Assembly: GCA_019188255.1 (NCBI GenBank)
Contig: JAETXT010000003.1
Coordinates: 248,001-312,000, forward strand
Length of the DNA stretch: 64,000 nt
Source: Verticillium longisporum
Taxonomy: Eukaryota > Ascomycota > Sordariomycetes > Glomerellales > Plectosphaerellaceae
Direction: 5' to 3'
The translations under genes were made by a program, and so were the position numbers. The notes under the pieces are model-generated. The model saw only the letters and a list, made by a program, of their open reading frames with translations. It did no database searches and was not told the DNA's origin. Positions 33,561 to 47,300 of the stretch are shown here, in pieces. Position 1 is the stretch's first letter, and every line of letters starts with the position of its first letter.

Positions 33561-36500
33561 CTTGTTGCCCATGTATTCATTGACTGTCTCTTGAATCTCT
33601 GGGAGTGTGAAACGGACAACAGGATACGTTGATTGAACCTCGAATTTGAGGGCTATAAGCTGACCTCCAGCATAATTTGTCTTCCTAACATATATACCGA
33701 CTCTGCTCCTGGCACGTGCCTGTGTTACTTAAGGTTTCTTGTCATCTCAACGTGGTTTTGTGTGATTTGTTCGTTTTCTTCAGCGGAAATGATTACTGCT
33801 TCAATGCTCAGTTATGTATTCGATGCATGCGCTTGCTTAGTACACTTCTTGCAGATTCTTATTGGGGGAAAGATAGATTCCAGGAGGTCGCTTTGAGGTC
33901 AAGTATTGGGTACTTCCTGGATTACACCAGTCAAAATATAAGCCGAAGACCTATGTCTCCATGAATGCAGCTTAATTGAATCTAGGCATTGATTCAATAT
34001 GTATCCTTTTGCCTCAATCGGATAGTTTTGCAACAGCAAGCTCACAGCCGTGTAAGAGGTGCCATCCAGCTCTTCTAGAGTCAGACAGCAGCATCTATTC
34101 TATGTTCCAAGATAATGAGTGTGATATAAAAGAGCTTTGAATTCCGCTGCGGAGTCTCTCATTTACCGTGCTCCAGTAGGTTGCGTCAGATTGTCTCACG
34201 GGTATCAGACTTGACACGGGGGCTGGCTTTCAGAAGAAAGAACGTCCATGACTCCCCTCGTTAAAACTCTTCTTCCCAGTAAGCGTCAGATCATATGCAT
34301 GGCATCATGAAATTAAGATGCTCCAATCTAGCAGGAGCCACTGCGTTTAAAACAGGAACAGCTTAGATGGATTCCAGCCTTGCCAGCCAAGCAGCATATG
34401 TATTTTCACCATGGCAGTCAGATGAGGCCAAGACTTGGGCGACGTCATCGATATTGTAAAACAAACTTGCATTCTGTATCCATGAATGTTTTATGCCGCC
34501 GGTTCTTCAAGCTTTTCCCAAACGGCGTCAGGGTAGACGCGCCAAGGAAGGCATTACCGGGAGCACTGCCAAGCGGGTGATAAGAAAAATGGCCCAGCCA
34601 AAAGTCTCTCACATATCACTGGCTGGTTAGGATGCTGCTTGGGTATCCTCTATTCCTAGAACACCAGAATCCTAGGCCTGTTAAATGGCTGTAGTGCAAG
34701 TTGTTCGGACGGTGAGGGGCTTGTTTGGGCCATTTTTTCTGTCAACCGCTTGACTGCGTATATAAGGAGGATTGCGGACGGCCCACATAGATGTAGACAG
34801 GCAGGTTCTAGATCCGTTGCTTTATGCAAAACTGGCAGTCAACAGCCATCTTGGGCTGAGCAAGACGCCACCTTTGTTCCGTTGGCTGTCGCGGTCTTGA
34901 GACCCCTCCCCCTCCAACGATCAGGCTACGCCAGCCTTGCGAAAGTAAGCCGGTGTGCGCAGATGCGCAAATATTCTCACTTGTCCAACAAGCCGCCTTA
35001 TTTATATGGCTTGCGTTCATTGCTGGCGTAAGACATGTTGATCCATGCTTGGGTGTGTTGTATTATGCAGCTAGTTTTGTTGAGAGTGCGGGTGTGACCG
35101 ATGATAGGACTTTGACTTTCCAGCCTGACGCATCATTGATGTCGGTTTGATGTGTCTCGGTGACCGAAATTCGAAAAGAAATCATGTTGGGGTCGAAATG
35201 CCCTTGGAGCGGCAGTTATCCGATGGTCTCAGCCGAGAAGTGCAAACAGGGACTTCTCCAGTGACGCCCGCAATGGCGCCCGATTCGACATAGATAACAC
35301 ACCGGTTGGCTCTACACCTCGGCTTTGACCTTTCGTTGGTCACCGGACCAATCGATACAGTGGATCTCGCTCTCGGCGTGGAGAAGGGAAGACGAAAGAA
35401 GTCATATCTCCGGAGGCTGTAAGGCTGTAAGCCTGTGATGAGAATAAAGAGTTGGAATTGGAAGTTCGGTGTTGTGCTGGCGCTACAGTCTCTCAGGCGA
35501 CCGCCCCCAAACTTAAGGTAAAATCTCTTGCGCCCATCAAGGAAATGCAATTACATCACCTCTTTTCGGTGAGCCTAACCTACTTGCCTAGGTACGCCCA
35601 TGAGCCAATGCTTTACCGGCGAGCACGCCATTGGCGTACACATGCCTATCCTGGCACAATGATTTGCACTTGTTTGACTATTGGCTATTTGGAATCACAT
35701 ATTTCGTACTTGGTGTTGAATGGGTTCCACTGCTTATGTGAAAAGTGTCCGTAGCTTTGGTTGTGCCCGAGAGCTCTGGATCGTAGGTTCGGTGGTTTAA
35801 GTTATTTGTGTTGATTGATGTGTATCTCCAGCTATTCGCAATCTCCCTTCGACCGGTATCGTCACTTTTTACTATTCGCTCGTGTAAGCCCATATAAATA
35901 CCCCCGAAAGCAATGCTACAATAGGTCCAATGCATGGGTAGCTGGTCTTCACGAATGGGTCTATATACCCAATTCGCGCTCTGATTCTACTGATCAGAGA
36001 CCAACGTCGCTTATTCTAGATGAGGATGAATCGGTCCCCCCCAAAGAAGTCAACTCGACAACGAGTGGCTGTAGTCCCTGAAAGAACGATCCCTGAAAGA
36101 AGAGACCCCTCTACCCTGAAATGAGATGTCTCCTGACACACTGAAAATAGCCCGTAGTGACCAATGAATAGCCACACAAAGTGAATAAGAAAAAAGATAA
36201 AAAAAAGACACTTTTAACGAGCAGCGGCCCCGGGGGCGGCCGTTGCCATCAGAGTAAGAGACTGGCGGTTGAGAACCCCAATGATGAGGCGCATCAGCGC
36301 GACCAGGATCTAGATGTTTCCCATCAACACCGACCATGTGACGCTGAAAGACCCACTGATTGGATTATGGATCTCATTTGGCCGGTATGACGAGAGGAAA
36401 CTTAGTCCAGGCTCAAGGTCATATACCCATAGTTTAAGTCCGATGATGTCTTGTGAGGAAACCGCAGGTATTCAAGACTGGTCGGCAAACGGCAAGCAGT

Positions 36501-37001
36501 CTCGACTTGTGGATTTTGTGCTGATGAAGTATTATTCGAAAAAGGTCTTAAAGATATGATAGGTGAGTCCGCACCAAAGGCGACAGGTACACGTCCTCTT
36601 TAACGTATATAATTTGTCCTTCGCGTGTTATTCTCGAGGCATAAGCTAAACTCAAGTCGTTGCACGAACATTGATCTCGGGTGCTTGCCAGTATCGAGAG
36701 TCCAACATGTCCAGGAGGGCTGGGCAAGGAGTTGAGAGTATCAATCTCAAGTCCTAGTTTTGGAGATGGGAGTGATCCAAAGATCATCCTCAAGGTCCAG
36801 TTTTTTTTGCTCGCAACAAATCTCCCAGGTCATTGGGAGTGTCGTGTGAGGCGAACTCTGTGCCGGTAGAACAGAGGATCTCGCATCAGAAGTGCAAGGG
36901 CGATAGCGTGAAAGGTCTTACCTTTAGCGTCCTCGTCGCGCCTCGCAAGCTGAGTTGATTCGACACCAGGTGCACAGGTCTAAGGATGCACCAATGTCAA
37001 A
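33561..37001. other. 3.4-kb gene-poor region, unassigned
   Basis: Only short ORFs occur (the longest is 35182-35550, -, 122 codons, no domain). Purine-rich runs occur near 36180-36215. A CCTAGGTACG element lies at about 35588. No gene can be supported. Confidence 0.35.
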
Positions 37002-39607
37002 TCACGGCTGTGACACAGTCGGTTCATCAACGTCCATCAGATCCGAGGCTTTTCCCGTCACGTCTTGCTCGTCAGTGGCTGTCTGCTCCTCCGTCATGGC
37101 CTCATCGTCCTCCGCCGGGGCGACCTGTTCAGCAGCGGCAGGAAGCTCATCGATGTTCTCGTCATACTCAGGCGATACCGCAAATTGATGCGTCTCGAAA
37201 TCATATTGCAGCCATCGCTCGTGCCGCGCAATCTGGCAACCAATCCACAATATCCGGATGCGTCTTTCCTCCGTCATTGACGCAACCTCAAAGTACTTTT
37301 CGTCATCGTCGATCTTATCGTTGGAGAACCATTTCGATGGAAAGTATGTATTGGTCCAAATCATACCACGCATAGCGAAGTCTTCGGGTAGAGGACGAGG
37401 CGACTCGCCCTTTATCGGCCCTGGGAATTCATGGTCCTCAAAACGTATGGTGTTGCCAGACGCTGCAATAATAGTATTGAGCTGAACTGACAGGAGCTTC
37501 CACGGAATGCTAACCTCCAGCCTGCCAATGGTGTTCCGCGAACGTATGAGATGATAGATCGGAACGAGGGTTGTGTGAAGGTAGGCCAGGATGCTAGGAT
37601 CACCGAACCGGCGCCATACCACTCTATGGGTTCGGTAATTCAGCTGGAGAGCCTTCTCGAAGCGATTATCATCCTCAGGTGTCTCCATCGGGTAGTCCGC
37701 CGACGGTTCGCCCTCCATCGCGCGCAGAAGTGTGCTAGAGGGGTCGCCGTAGTTGAGCAAAGCGCAGGTGTTCGAGATGCCGATGTAGTAACCTGGCTCG
37801 AGCCAGCGGCGGGAACACCTTGCAATCTGGATATCGAGACCGCCGATGAAGCTATCGAAGGCAGGCTGGAACCTCTCCTGCTCTGTGCCTTTGAAAAGGA
37901 CAGCGTGAAGGCAGACAAAATGCATGTCAAGCTCAGGCAGGCGGCTGGACTTGCCGGACTGGTCGGACAGAACAGGGTCAAAGAGTGTCAAGATGGACTC
38001 GCGAGCGCTCACAAAGGGGGTCGGAACGACCAAGGACTTGGAGTAGTAAAAAAGCTGGCGGAGAACGTTGGGCCGAGAAAGAATGGCAAGATGATGGTAA
38101 AGCCGGCCGGTCGTTGGAGACTTGTCGGATGCCTTGCTATACCAGTGACGGCTCACGGCAGTCCAGACCTCCCTGTCGGCCATGCTGTCGTCCTCGATGG
38201 CCATGCGATACCGTCCCAGGTCGCCGAGACACTCGATCCCCGTGTCTTCAAACTTGGGGACAGTTTCGTAAAGGAGAGCCATCATGCTGTACGCCAGATA
38301 GATGAACGACAGCATGTGTTCGAGAGAGTCCGGTAGACGGTGTCGCAACAGCTCGAGAAAGGAGTGGATGCCGTGACGCCACATCCTGGCGGGCATGGCG
38401 TAGCGCTCGGCCAATGCCCGCAGGGCGGTATTTGCTGAAGGGTGCTGGCTGGCCAGAAAGAAGTCGTGGTGTTCGTGTAGCAAGGTTCGATGCAGGGCGA
38501 TGAGGGCCTGCCATTGCTCGTGATTGAGGGGGATAGCGCCTTCCTTTGTGTTCTGCAAGTTGTCGACTTCGATACACTTACTCTCCACCATGACAAGGCC
38601 GGCGTAAATGCCCTTGACTTCGGCGACAAGCTGCTCCTGGCTGATGGGCCGTGTCTCGGGCTGTTTGATGATGGTGATAGCGTCGTCTTTGTTCTTGCTG
38701 GCGGTGGTGCCTCGAGCATCGTCCTGTGGTTGCTGGGGAGGTGCATTGCCAGAGGAGGAAGCAGGGCGAGCTGTTTTGTTGGTCGATGCATTGGACTGGT
38801 GTGCCTTGCCCTTGGGACCCTGGGCATGGGTAGCCGTGCCTCCTCCTGTCCCTCTCCCTCCTCTGCCCCCCCCTACACCTGCCCTGGGGCTCGGGTTTAG
38901 CTGACTAGTGTCGGGGTTCCATAGAGTCCTAGTCGACTTGGGTCTCGACAAGTCATCAGGGGCGGCCGAGGCTGAGTAAGAGGGACGGGCCTTTGAGCGC
39001 CTAGGTGGACTGTGCTCACCCGAGCTGTACCTTTTGAGGCTCTGCGTGGGAGAGACCGGGGTCCGGTCAAGGCTGGCCTGTGGTGCTGGCGCCGGCGCTT
39101 GCCCGGGCCGGACGGAGCCTGGGGTCGCCTTGGACACCGGGACGGCGGTCGCGGTCCTGCGACCCGAGGTACGACCGTCTTCGGCCCGGCTTGTCGCTGA
39201 TCGGGCACCTGCGCGCGAACTTGATGGATTCTGTGCTTTCGACGGCGCAGCGTTGCTGTTCGCTCGTTTAGTCGGAGTCATGCGAGGAAGGGTTCGCTCA
39301 AACGAGGGGAGGGGGGCAGCAAGACATGAACGTACCCGCGGCGGTCGGTACTTGGCACCTCAGTGGACGCTGCGTTGTTCTTTTCGAGCGTTTGTTGATG
39401 ATGCTTTCTCGCAATCTTGGCGCGGTCAACGTCGGCCACATCACCCTCTTGAACCATGAGGTCGGTATGCCTCTGGACAAAATGTGCTCGATATGCATCC
39501 CATGTTTTATCCACCTCCTCGTAACACAGATGGCAAGCAACCCGAGATAATGGGGGCTGTCGTGCGGTTCTGCGTTGATAATTTCTGAACCTAGTTTCAA
39601 TCTCCAT
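37002..39607 (-). CDS. Est1/SMG7-type RNA/DNA-binding domain protein with N-terminal C2H2-like finger
   Basis: Exons 39607-39336 and 39255-37002 (intron GTACGT...AACAG) give 841 residues in frame. The 759-codon second exon could start on its own at 39281. Exon 1 encodes CHLCYEEVDKTWDAYRAHFV, a C-x2-C-x13-H-x4-H finger. Residues about 95-270 are Pro/Ser/Gly-rich and disordered. The Est1 DNA/RNA-binding region follows (LHRTLLHEHHDFFLASQHPS, MPARMWRHGIHSFLELLRHR, DLGRYRMAIEDD, HWYSKASDKSPTTGRLYHHL, ARESILTLFDPVL). The tail is acidic. Est1, SMG5 and SMG7 relatives act in telomerase recruitment or nonsense-mediated decay. Filamentous fungi have several paralogues with this domain, so the exact role is open. 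The 37-kb boundary marks the return from gene-poor to coding sequence. Confidence 0.82.
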
Positions 39608-39948
39608 TGAGGCGCGACCAGAGGATGAAGCTGCGAAGTTGATCAACTCGACAATGGGTCCAGGAAAATTGCAGCATATGTACGTTTCTGTCTCAAGCCT
39701 GTGAAGTCTGTCTCGTCAAACCATGCGTACGCCGAGGTGCGTCTTGGAGCCTCGAGCGGAGTTGATTGAGCAGCAAATGGCAGGAGAACAAAAGCGTGCT
39801 CAGGCAGCAATGTGATGCGTGATCACGTGACTGTCGACTTTTCCAGTATGACCAGTTTCCATTCGGGTCATGTTGTTGCTTCAGGGTGGTTGACAGATGA
39901 TGGTATGAGCGGCGATGTGGACAACATCAAACGCGGTCCTCGAACCTT
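39608..39948. promoter_or_regulatory. Upstream region of the Est1-like gene
   Basis: 341 bp with no gene; presumed promoter of the Est1-like gene. Confidence 0.4.
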
Positions 39949-40473
39949 TTATTGACGAGACAGCAGATCAGGCTTTGCCTTTGCGAACATACTCCGCGGG
40001 GCGAACGACTTAGCTGGCTGCCTTGTTGAGTTGAGCCGCAATATGCAGTTCGCAACGTCCGCATGGAAAGCCCCACTATAATCTTCCATGTCTCTGGGCC
40101 TCCCCTCCTCTGTGCCTTTGCCACGTTTGTCTATTCTCCCCTCTTTACCTGACCTAGTACGCGCTCTGCCGTGTTTAAAAAGGTCGTCGAAGCCCGCATC
40201 GCTCGCCGCCCGGATCAATGTCTCCCACTTTCCTGGCGTGCAGTCGGTATATCCCCTGAATCCCGAATCCAAGTCACTCGAGAGCTCGGAATCAACCATC
40301 CAACACCCCACCTGACGACGTGCTTCGATTGATAGCGTCACGTACCGAATACTCGATGCTCGATGCTCGCCGTGTGCCATCTCAGCTTCGCCATCGAACC
40401 TTGCGACAATGAGGAGACGCTTCTTCCCCTGCCGTTGCAAACTGCAGATAGGATACATGCCAGAACGTGGCAC
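39949..40473 (-). CDS. Hypothetical ORF of 174 codons
   Basis: A single open frame starting MPRSGMYPICSLQRQGKKRL. The middle (KKRLLIVARFDGEAEMAHGE, SIRYVTLSIEARRQVGCWMV, GKWETLIRAASDAGFDDLF) has a plausible globular pattern of alternating hydrophobics. The rest is basic and low in complexity. No family is recognised, and no intron is needed. It is tandem with the Est1-like gene on the same strand, about 340 bp downstream of that gene's start. It may be real or a chance frame. Confidence 0.35.
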   Translation of the reverse strand: MPRSGMYPICSLQRQGKKRLLIVARFDGEAEMAHGEHRASSIRYVTLSIEARRQVGCWMVDSELSSDLDSGFRGYTDCTPGKWETLIRAASDAGFDDLFKHGRARTRSGKEGRIDKRGKGTEEGRPRDMEDYSGAFHADVANCILRLNSTRQPAKSFAPRSMFAKAKPDLLSRQ

Positions 40474-42528
40474 GCACCATAACCCAACATGTCGCGTGTG
40501 TCAAGCACCTGACAAATTCGTGAGACAGAAAGTACCGAAGCAGACAAAGTGAAGAGGCAGCTGAGACCAGCACGCCCGGCCTTTTCGTGGCAAATCACAT
40601 GCGAAATGAACGTTGTTGTGACCGTCTCGGCCGTATTTCTTTTTCGGTGGTCAGACGAAGCGGTATCGCCGGATCATCAGCCGCGTCGTGGTGGCATCTT
40701 TAAATACCTGGGCGTGTGCCCTCCCTCCGCGTCGATTAGAAATGCACCGTTCCATGGGGGTCCTAGATGCAAAAGGCCCGGTCTAGTCAGCGCCTCGGTC
40801 GGACAAGCCCACGTGTATTTCCCCAGCCCTTCCAGGCTCGGAGTTGAAGCTCATCTTGAGCCCTTTCTCGGCCCTCGTCAATCTGGTAGTGGCGGAAGCC
40901 CCTCGTGCCGCTTACGAAGCATATCTTGCCTCGGCTGTTGCCTGTAGGAACTGTATTTGCACCTATTGCAGCCTGCTGCCAGTGTAACGCAAGGCAAGAC
41001 CAGGTTGGTGACACGAGCGTCGGCCACTCCAAAGCAATAAGCTAGAGGTAGGTGTCTTGGCTACCTAGCAACTTACCTATCTACCAAGTCATGAGACGTC
41101 AACCCCCAGCTAAGTCGCAATGTGAGTGCACACCCTCGTTGCCACGTTCTAATCATGTAAAGACTTATAGCGTCCGTCTGGAACACATCCCCGCACGCCG
41201 ACTCTGGTGGTCATACCACTGTCAGTCGAGTCTTGGGGCCTCATCATACCACCATCACCCGGACACTTGATTCCGACCACGACGAGTGGCAAGAGACATA
41301 CTTGAGGGGCGAATGTAGAACATGTTGAGCGGCTATTCCGTTCGAGGAGACGTCCGTGAACAAGCCAATGCTCTATGCTTGCCCCCTCTTTACTTCGCTT
41401 CGCTTCACGTCTTCAGAATACTGTTGACGCTAACTGTGTACGCTAAGAAATTCGCCTGCTGACCTTCGCATGAACTTCCCTGGCGCAGCAGGCCAGACCT
41501 GCTGGTGCCTGGCTTGCCTGGCTCATGCCGTTCGATACAGCGCTGTGATGTGCAACAGCCGTGGGACGCCTTGAGACGGACCCGCCTGCGCCGCGGTCAT
41601 GTTCACATGCTCGCTTGCACTTCATGAAGGTGCTCATGTCATTGAACATGATGCCCCTGATGCCTCAGTTTCGGTATGTCTAGCAGGCACCACACCATTG
41701 CCGATCGCCCGATGGTTGCGGATGTAGGTGACCCTACACACCGGTCGCCTCATTCTCGCGCATCTCGTCGTCTATCGGTGGTAGGCAAACGCTTACGTGT
41801 TGGCGAGGCACTATATCCTAAAGCCTCTCTGAGGCTCGGCGATGAGTCGATGGAATGTCGCCAAGGATGACGAGGCCTGCACTACCAGATCATCGTGCCC
41901 GATTTCACGACCAGGCATCAATCCGAGAACACATCAGGGCCGAATAGAGCGTCTATTCGGGTTTTCGGGCGAATAGACGTGGCATGAACTCTCGTTTGGA
42001 TGCCCATCATACTGCCCTACAGCCTCATTGCAAGACTGTGACCCGCTTGGTTGCCTGCTCATGTATTCTTTTCTTGGGCTTCCAAGCTTGCTCGGGTACG
42101 TTCGCATCGAGAAAAGACAGGATTGGAAAGCCCCTGGGCACGTGGCTAGCTATCCATTAGAATTACAAGGCTCATCTCAGATCGACTGTGTTTTTGATTA
42201 ACAAGTTTCAACAGTCATCAATTGTCTTCGCCGAGGAGTCTATTGGTGGCCATGATTCCGTGTTGGATGTGATGCGACTGTTCGTACCACGGCAGCTCCG
42301 TCGTTGACTGGTGTTGGCGTCTCGCTCAACAGCCAACCCCGATTAATGAGGCTTGTTTATCTGATGGTCCGCCCCAGAGTTCTCAGACTCATTGGCTGAA
42401 TCTGATGTCCAGCTCACCCAGGTCCCCTGTATTGACCAGTCATCCGCACGAGTAATAAGCCTCAGAGTAACGAACGAAGCAAAGGCCAGTGCGTGCTGCA
42501 CGAGCGCTTAGGCTTGAGGCCATGGCTA
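40474..42528. other. Gene-poor flank of the AT-rich block
   Basis: About 2 kb of ordinary composition with short, unconvincing ORFs. An imperfect direct repeat of CGAATAGA/CTATTCGG units lies near 41942-41977. Clustered GTAGGT/ACCTACC elements occur at 41047-41085. No gene is supported. Confidence 0.35.
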
Positions 42529-42564
42529 CGGAAGACTGCAGGCCGAACTGGCTCAAAACCCAAA
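42529..42564 (+). repeat. Left arm of a perfect 36-bp inverted repeat bounding the AT-rich block
   Basis: Begins CGGAAGACTGCAGGCCGAAC and ends CAAAACCCAAA. The exact reverse complement is at 62490-62525. Similarity continues a further ten or so bases outwards around CCATGG. Confidence 0.85.
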
Positions 42565-44107
42565 TTTTCCAAAAATCAATGACTAGGCCTACCCCCCTAC
42601 CTTATAGACCCTTATATAGATCTATCTAGTAGTAAAGTAGTACTATCTAGCCTATTAAATACTATTAATAAGATATTATATAATAATTCGAGCGTAAAAT
42701 CGTATAGATTATTTTCCCTTTAAAACTATTTAATAGTAAACGGGTTTATACGACTTTATATAATTCTATATAATAAGATTTATAAACTAGTATTATAATA
42801 GCGGGTCCTTTCTATCCTATAAAGGCTTAAACCTACTATTACGATATAAAATTAGCTTATTCCGATTAAATATCTTACCCTTTTTATAGTAATTCTCTTT
42901 TAAAGGATAATAATAATCTTAAATAGGAGGATTCTAATAGTTTCGAAGAGATATTAATATTATTTATATTAATTCGGACTTAAGCGAAGTTTAAGATAAT
43001 TTAATAAGAAGTTCTTAATAATTATTAGTCCTAAATTAACCTAATTAACTTTATATATAAAAAGGCTATTTAGTTTATTAATGCTTTATAATTTATAGAT
43101 AGATTATAATAAGAAAGTATTTAGGATAATAAAACTAAAACTAAACGAACTTCTCTAAAGTAGCTTATTATTATTTAAATTATAATATCTTTATATTCTA
43201 AGGAATATTTAATTATATCTTTAAATAGAATTAAATATATTAAATAGCTTAAAGTAACGTTTATATAAAAATAGCCGATTCCGATTAAGGTCGAATCGTA
43301 TACTAATTATTAAGATTACGAAAATCTTATATAATACTTAATCGAAAAATACTATTTAATTATAATATTTATTTAAAAGTTTAATAAAGATTAGAAAGCC
43401 TTTTTATATAATCTAAAGGGTTCTATAGCTTAGGATATATAGTTCCGAGAAGAATTATATAATATTAATTACCTTTAAACGTTCTTATCTATAACTAGGT
43501 TAATTAATTCGAATATAAAGGATATCTATTTAATACTCTATATTAGTATTTAAATTAATCCTATAAAGGACGATCTAAGAATCGCTATTAAATCTAAGAA
43601 AAAGGTTATATAGTAATAATTAAAGATATTAATCCCGAAATAACTATATCCAAGAGCTAAGAAGGAATTAGATAATATAATTCTATTAAAGCGAAACCTA
43701 TTATATATAAAGCGGATTAAAAGGGAAGTTAAAGGCGAGATAAAACCTAAAGAAGAATTATCGATTAATAAATAAGTATATTTAAGTCTACTTTAATAAG
43801 AATAAGACTTAATAGCTTTAATTAAAGTTAGAGTAGCTAGAATAGAGCTATATAGCGCTAAATAAGATAGAATAGAACCTTCTATTTATATTAGAATAGA
43901 ATTAGAAATATACGATAATAGAATAGTAAAGTTTAAGTTTACTTACTTCTCTTTAAATATAAACTTAATTAATCCTAGCCTTAGTCTCCGAATTTTAATC
44001 GCTTAAATCTATATTATATTATTCGCTATTTTCTATATCGATATTATTATTATTAACTTTATATTTATATAAACGAAGTAATTCCTTTAAATAATTAATC
44101 CTATTTA

Positions 44108-44392
44108 TATTAAGAGGGCTTTACTACTTATATAAACCCTAATTCATTACTTTAGCTATACCTAAGAGCTCTAAATAGGTAGGGTAGGTAATATAAGACT
44201 TATATTAATTATTAATGCTATCTCTCTAAATTACTACTACCTACGTAAATTAGATATATCTATCTAATTCACCGATTACGTAAGCTATGAATTATATACT
44301 CCTAAGAGCTATAAATCCTAGCCCCGGTAATTACTATATCGGTGAATCCTATATAGTAATCACCGACCTAGGTAATCCCTAATATTAGTTTA
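44108..44392 (-). repeat. 3' LTR of copia relic B
   Basis: About 285 bp, reverse complement of the LTRs at 54806-55093 and 62054-62341, with further CpA-to-TpA changes (for example TAAACTAATATTAGG in place of TGAACTAATATTAGG). Confidence 0.8.
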
Positions 44393-47300
44393 ATATTAGC
44401 TATCTTTTCTTTATAGATAGGATTGCCTAAGGGACTAATATCGGGCTCTATTACCTAGGTTAATAGCTACTCTAATACGCTTATAATCCTGTAGTCTCTA
44501 GCGTATTAGATCTACTATCCTAATCTATAAAATGAATAAATGAATAAGTAAATAAGTAATAATAGGAGAATAATAGATAGAATAAGGAAAAACGTAGCTT
44601 AATATTACTATTCCTATAAACGCTAAATCCCTAGTCCCTAGTACTATAGATTAATTAAACTAGCTATTAAATAGCTCTCTAAGGAAACGAATTAAATTAT
44701 AATTAAATAATAGGAATAGGCTTTTAAACCCTTTAATAAAGGAAATAAATAATAATTAAATAGTATAATAGTTAATTAAATAGTGCTCTTATAATAGCTA
44801 GGTACGGGCTCTTAAAGTCTCTAAATTACTAGTATACTAATAGAGGGTAGAAGAATAATTATTATTACCCCTTTATTAGCTTTCTTAATAGGAATAATAG
44901 AATTAAACTACCTTTAATAGGAATAATAGAATTAAACTATTTAAATAGAATTAATAGATCCTATTAAGCTATTATAATAAATACTATATTCTATAGATCT
45001 ATATATTTAATTAATAAATTATAGTAATTCTATCCCTTTTACCTTTCCTCTTCTTTATAACGATTCTTTATTTTTAAGATTAGCTAGCCTAATCTACTAT
45101 TTTAGAGCTTCGACGATTAATAAATCCCCCTTTTTACTATTCCCTCTTTCTCTCTCTTTCTCTCGTCCTAGCCTCGATAATACTATCTAAGCGTAAAGCC
45201 CCTACGCCTATTACCCTTCCTATTAAGCGAGTAGTAAAGCGTAAGAACCTAGTTAGTACTAATTATAGGAGCTACTAATCTAGGGTATAGAGCGTATCCG
45301 TAGTAATATCTATAAAGTCCCTTACTTAAAGTACTTAAAGTCTTATCTTACTAGTAAGTAAGCTAAAATTAGCGCTAATAGTATATACTACGATCTTAAG
45401 CCTAAGGGCTCCCGATATTATAAATATACCTCTAAGTACTCTTATAAATAAATATAAGCTTCTATAATCTCTATTTTCTATATCTATAGCTCTAATAATT
45501 ATTATCTTAGCCCGGTTAGTGCTTTTAAGCCTATTATAAAGTTTTTAGAGGCCTAGGATAAGAAGAATAAGCTAATAAGCTCCTTTTTCTAGCGTTTCCT
45601 TAATTATCTAATTATACGATCCGCTAATAGGGGATATAGGATATAGAGAAATAGTATATTATTATTAAAGGTATATTATCGATTATTAAGGAGGAGGAGG
45701 CTAAAAGGGGCGATAACTTTAATAAAGACCTAGATAGTTTTAATAATATAGAGTATAAGGCGGCTAGGTATACTACTATTCTATAGCTCTTTAATTACCT
45801 ATAATAGGACTCTCCTAAGTAATTAGGCTTAGAGTCCTTAGACTCTAAGGCCTAATTTACTCTTTAGAGCTATTACTTTACTATTTTATTACTCCTAGGG
45901 TATCCGTTTTTAGGCTTTATTAATTACTTCTAATATTATTTACCTTTACTCTTTAATTATTCTTTTCTTAACGTTTAACCTATCCTTTAATTCTAATTAT
46001 AACTTTATTAGAGCTTATTAGCGCTTCTAGTACTGAGTTTAGTATTCCCTTAATTATTAAACCTATAGGGTTATTGCCTCTAGCGATCTAATAAATTTCA
46101 TTAACTTTACATTCTTTATAGCTTTATTATAATACTATAAGATCTATTATTAAGCGTTTCTCTATTATTATACTTAATTAAATAAAGCATTAATAGAGCG
46201 AATAGCTATCGGTATAGATAACTATCTATAGGAGTAGTAGTTCTAAGCATTTATAGATCTTTTAGAGTATCTATTTAAGGATATAGGCTATATTAAAGCT
46301 ATTAATTATCCTATAGATTTCGCTAATTAGAATTAAATATATAATCTATTTATATTTAATAGATTATTAATAGAGGATATTACTATATATTATAAAGGCA
46401 TTCTCTTAATTATAGGAACGTTTATTATTAAAGAGAATAATAAATCCAATCTATAAACTAAGGTCCTTATTATTAATAAAGGAACTATTAATAAATATAT
46501 AAAGCTAGGCTATTAAGAGATCTAGATATATATAATTTAAGCTATAGCCTATATTAACGATCTACTATTATATATATTTATTAAGCTATTTAAAGTCGTC
46601 CTTTTATAAGTTCTTAGCTTAGGCTATAATAGAGAAATCGAAGGCTACTTCTAATTAATAGGTTAAAGTAATATAAGTATTATAAGCTCTCTAAGTAATA
46701 TATTCCTATTCTAAGCTTATTATCCCTAGAGTTACTAGCTCTAAGTAATTACTTTAGCCTTTCTATTAAATTATAAGATCTTTAATTCTAATTTTAATAA
46801 TATAATTATTAAAGATACTATTAAATCCTATATTAAGGATAGAAGTAGGCTTTAATTAGAAGCTAGCGCTTTTAAGCTCTATTTATTCCTTTTATATAAA
46901 TACGGGCTCTCTAAGGTTAAGGGTATTATTAATCTATATCCTAATTAGCCTAAAGCTCTCTCTAGCTCTAGTTAGGAGTAAATATAGATCGTAGCCTATT
47001 AGAATAGCGTTTAAGTACTCTTTATAATAGTATTAATAAATTATAAACTAATAGAGACCTAATTCTATAATACTATAGAGCGGCTTTATAATATAGAAGA
47101 CGATTCCGTTAAAGTATCTATATTATAGCTCCTTAGGAATATCTAGGAGAACGTTATATAATAGATCTATAGCGCTCTAAGTATAAGCTTAATTAATATT
47201 ATAAAGTATTAACTAGTAGCTATATTACTATAGTATTAGGGTAATTACTAGGATTAATTATTAATTATAGTATATAATCGTAAGTAATTATATTAATAGA

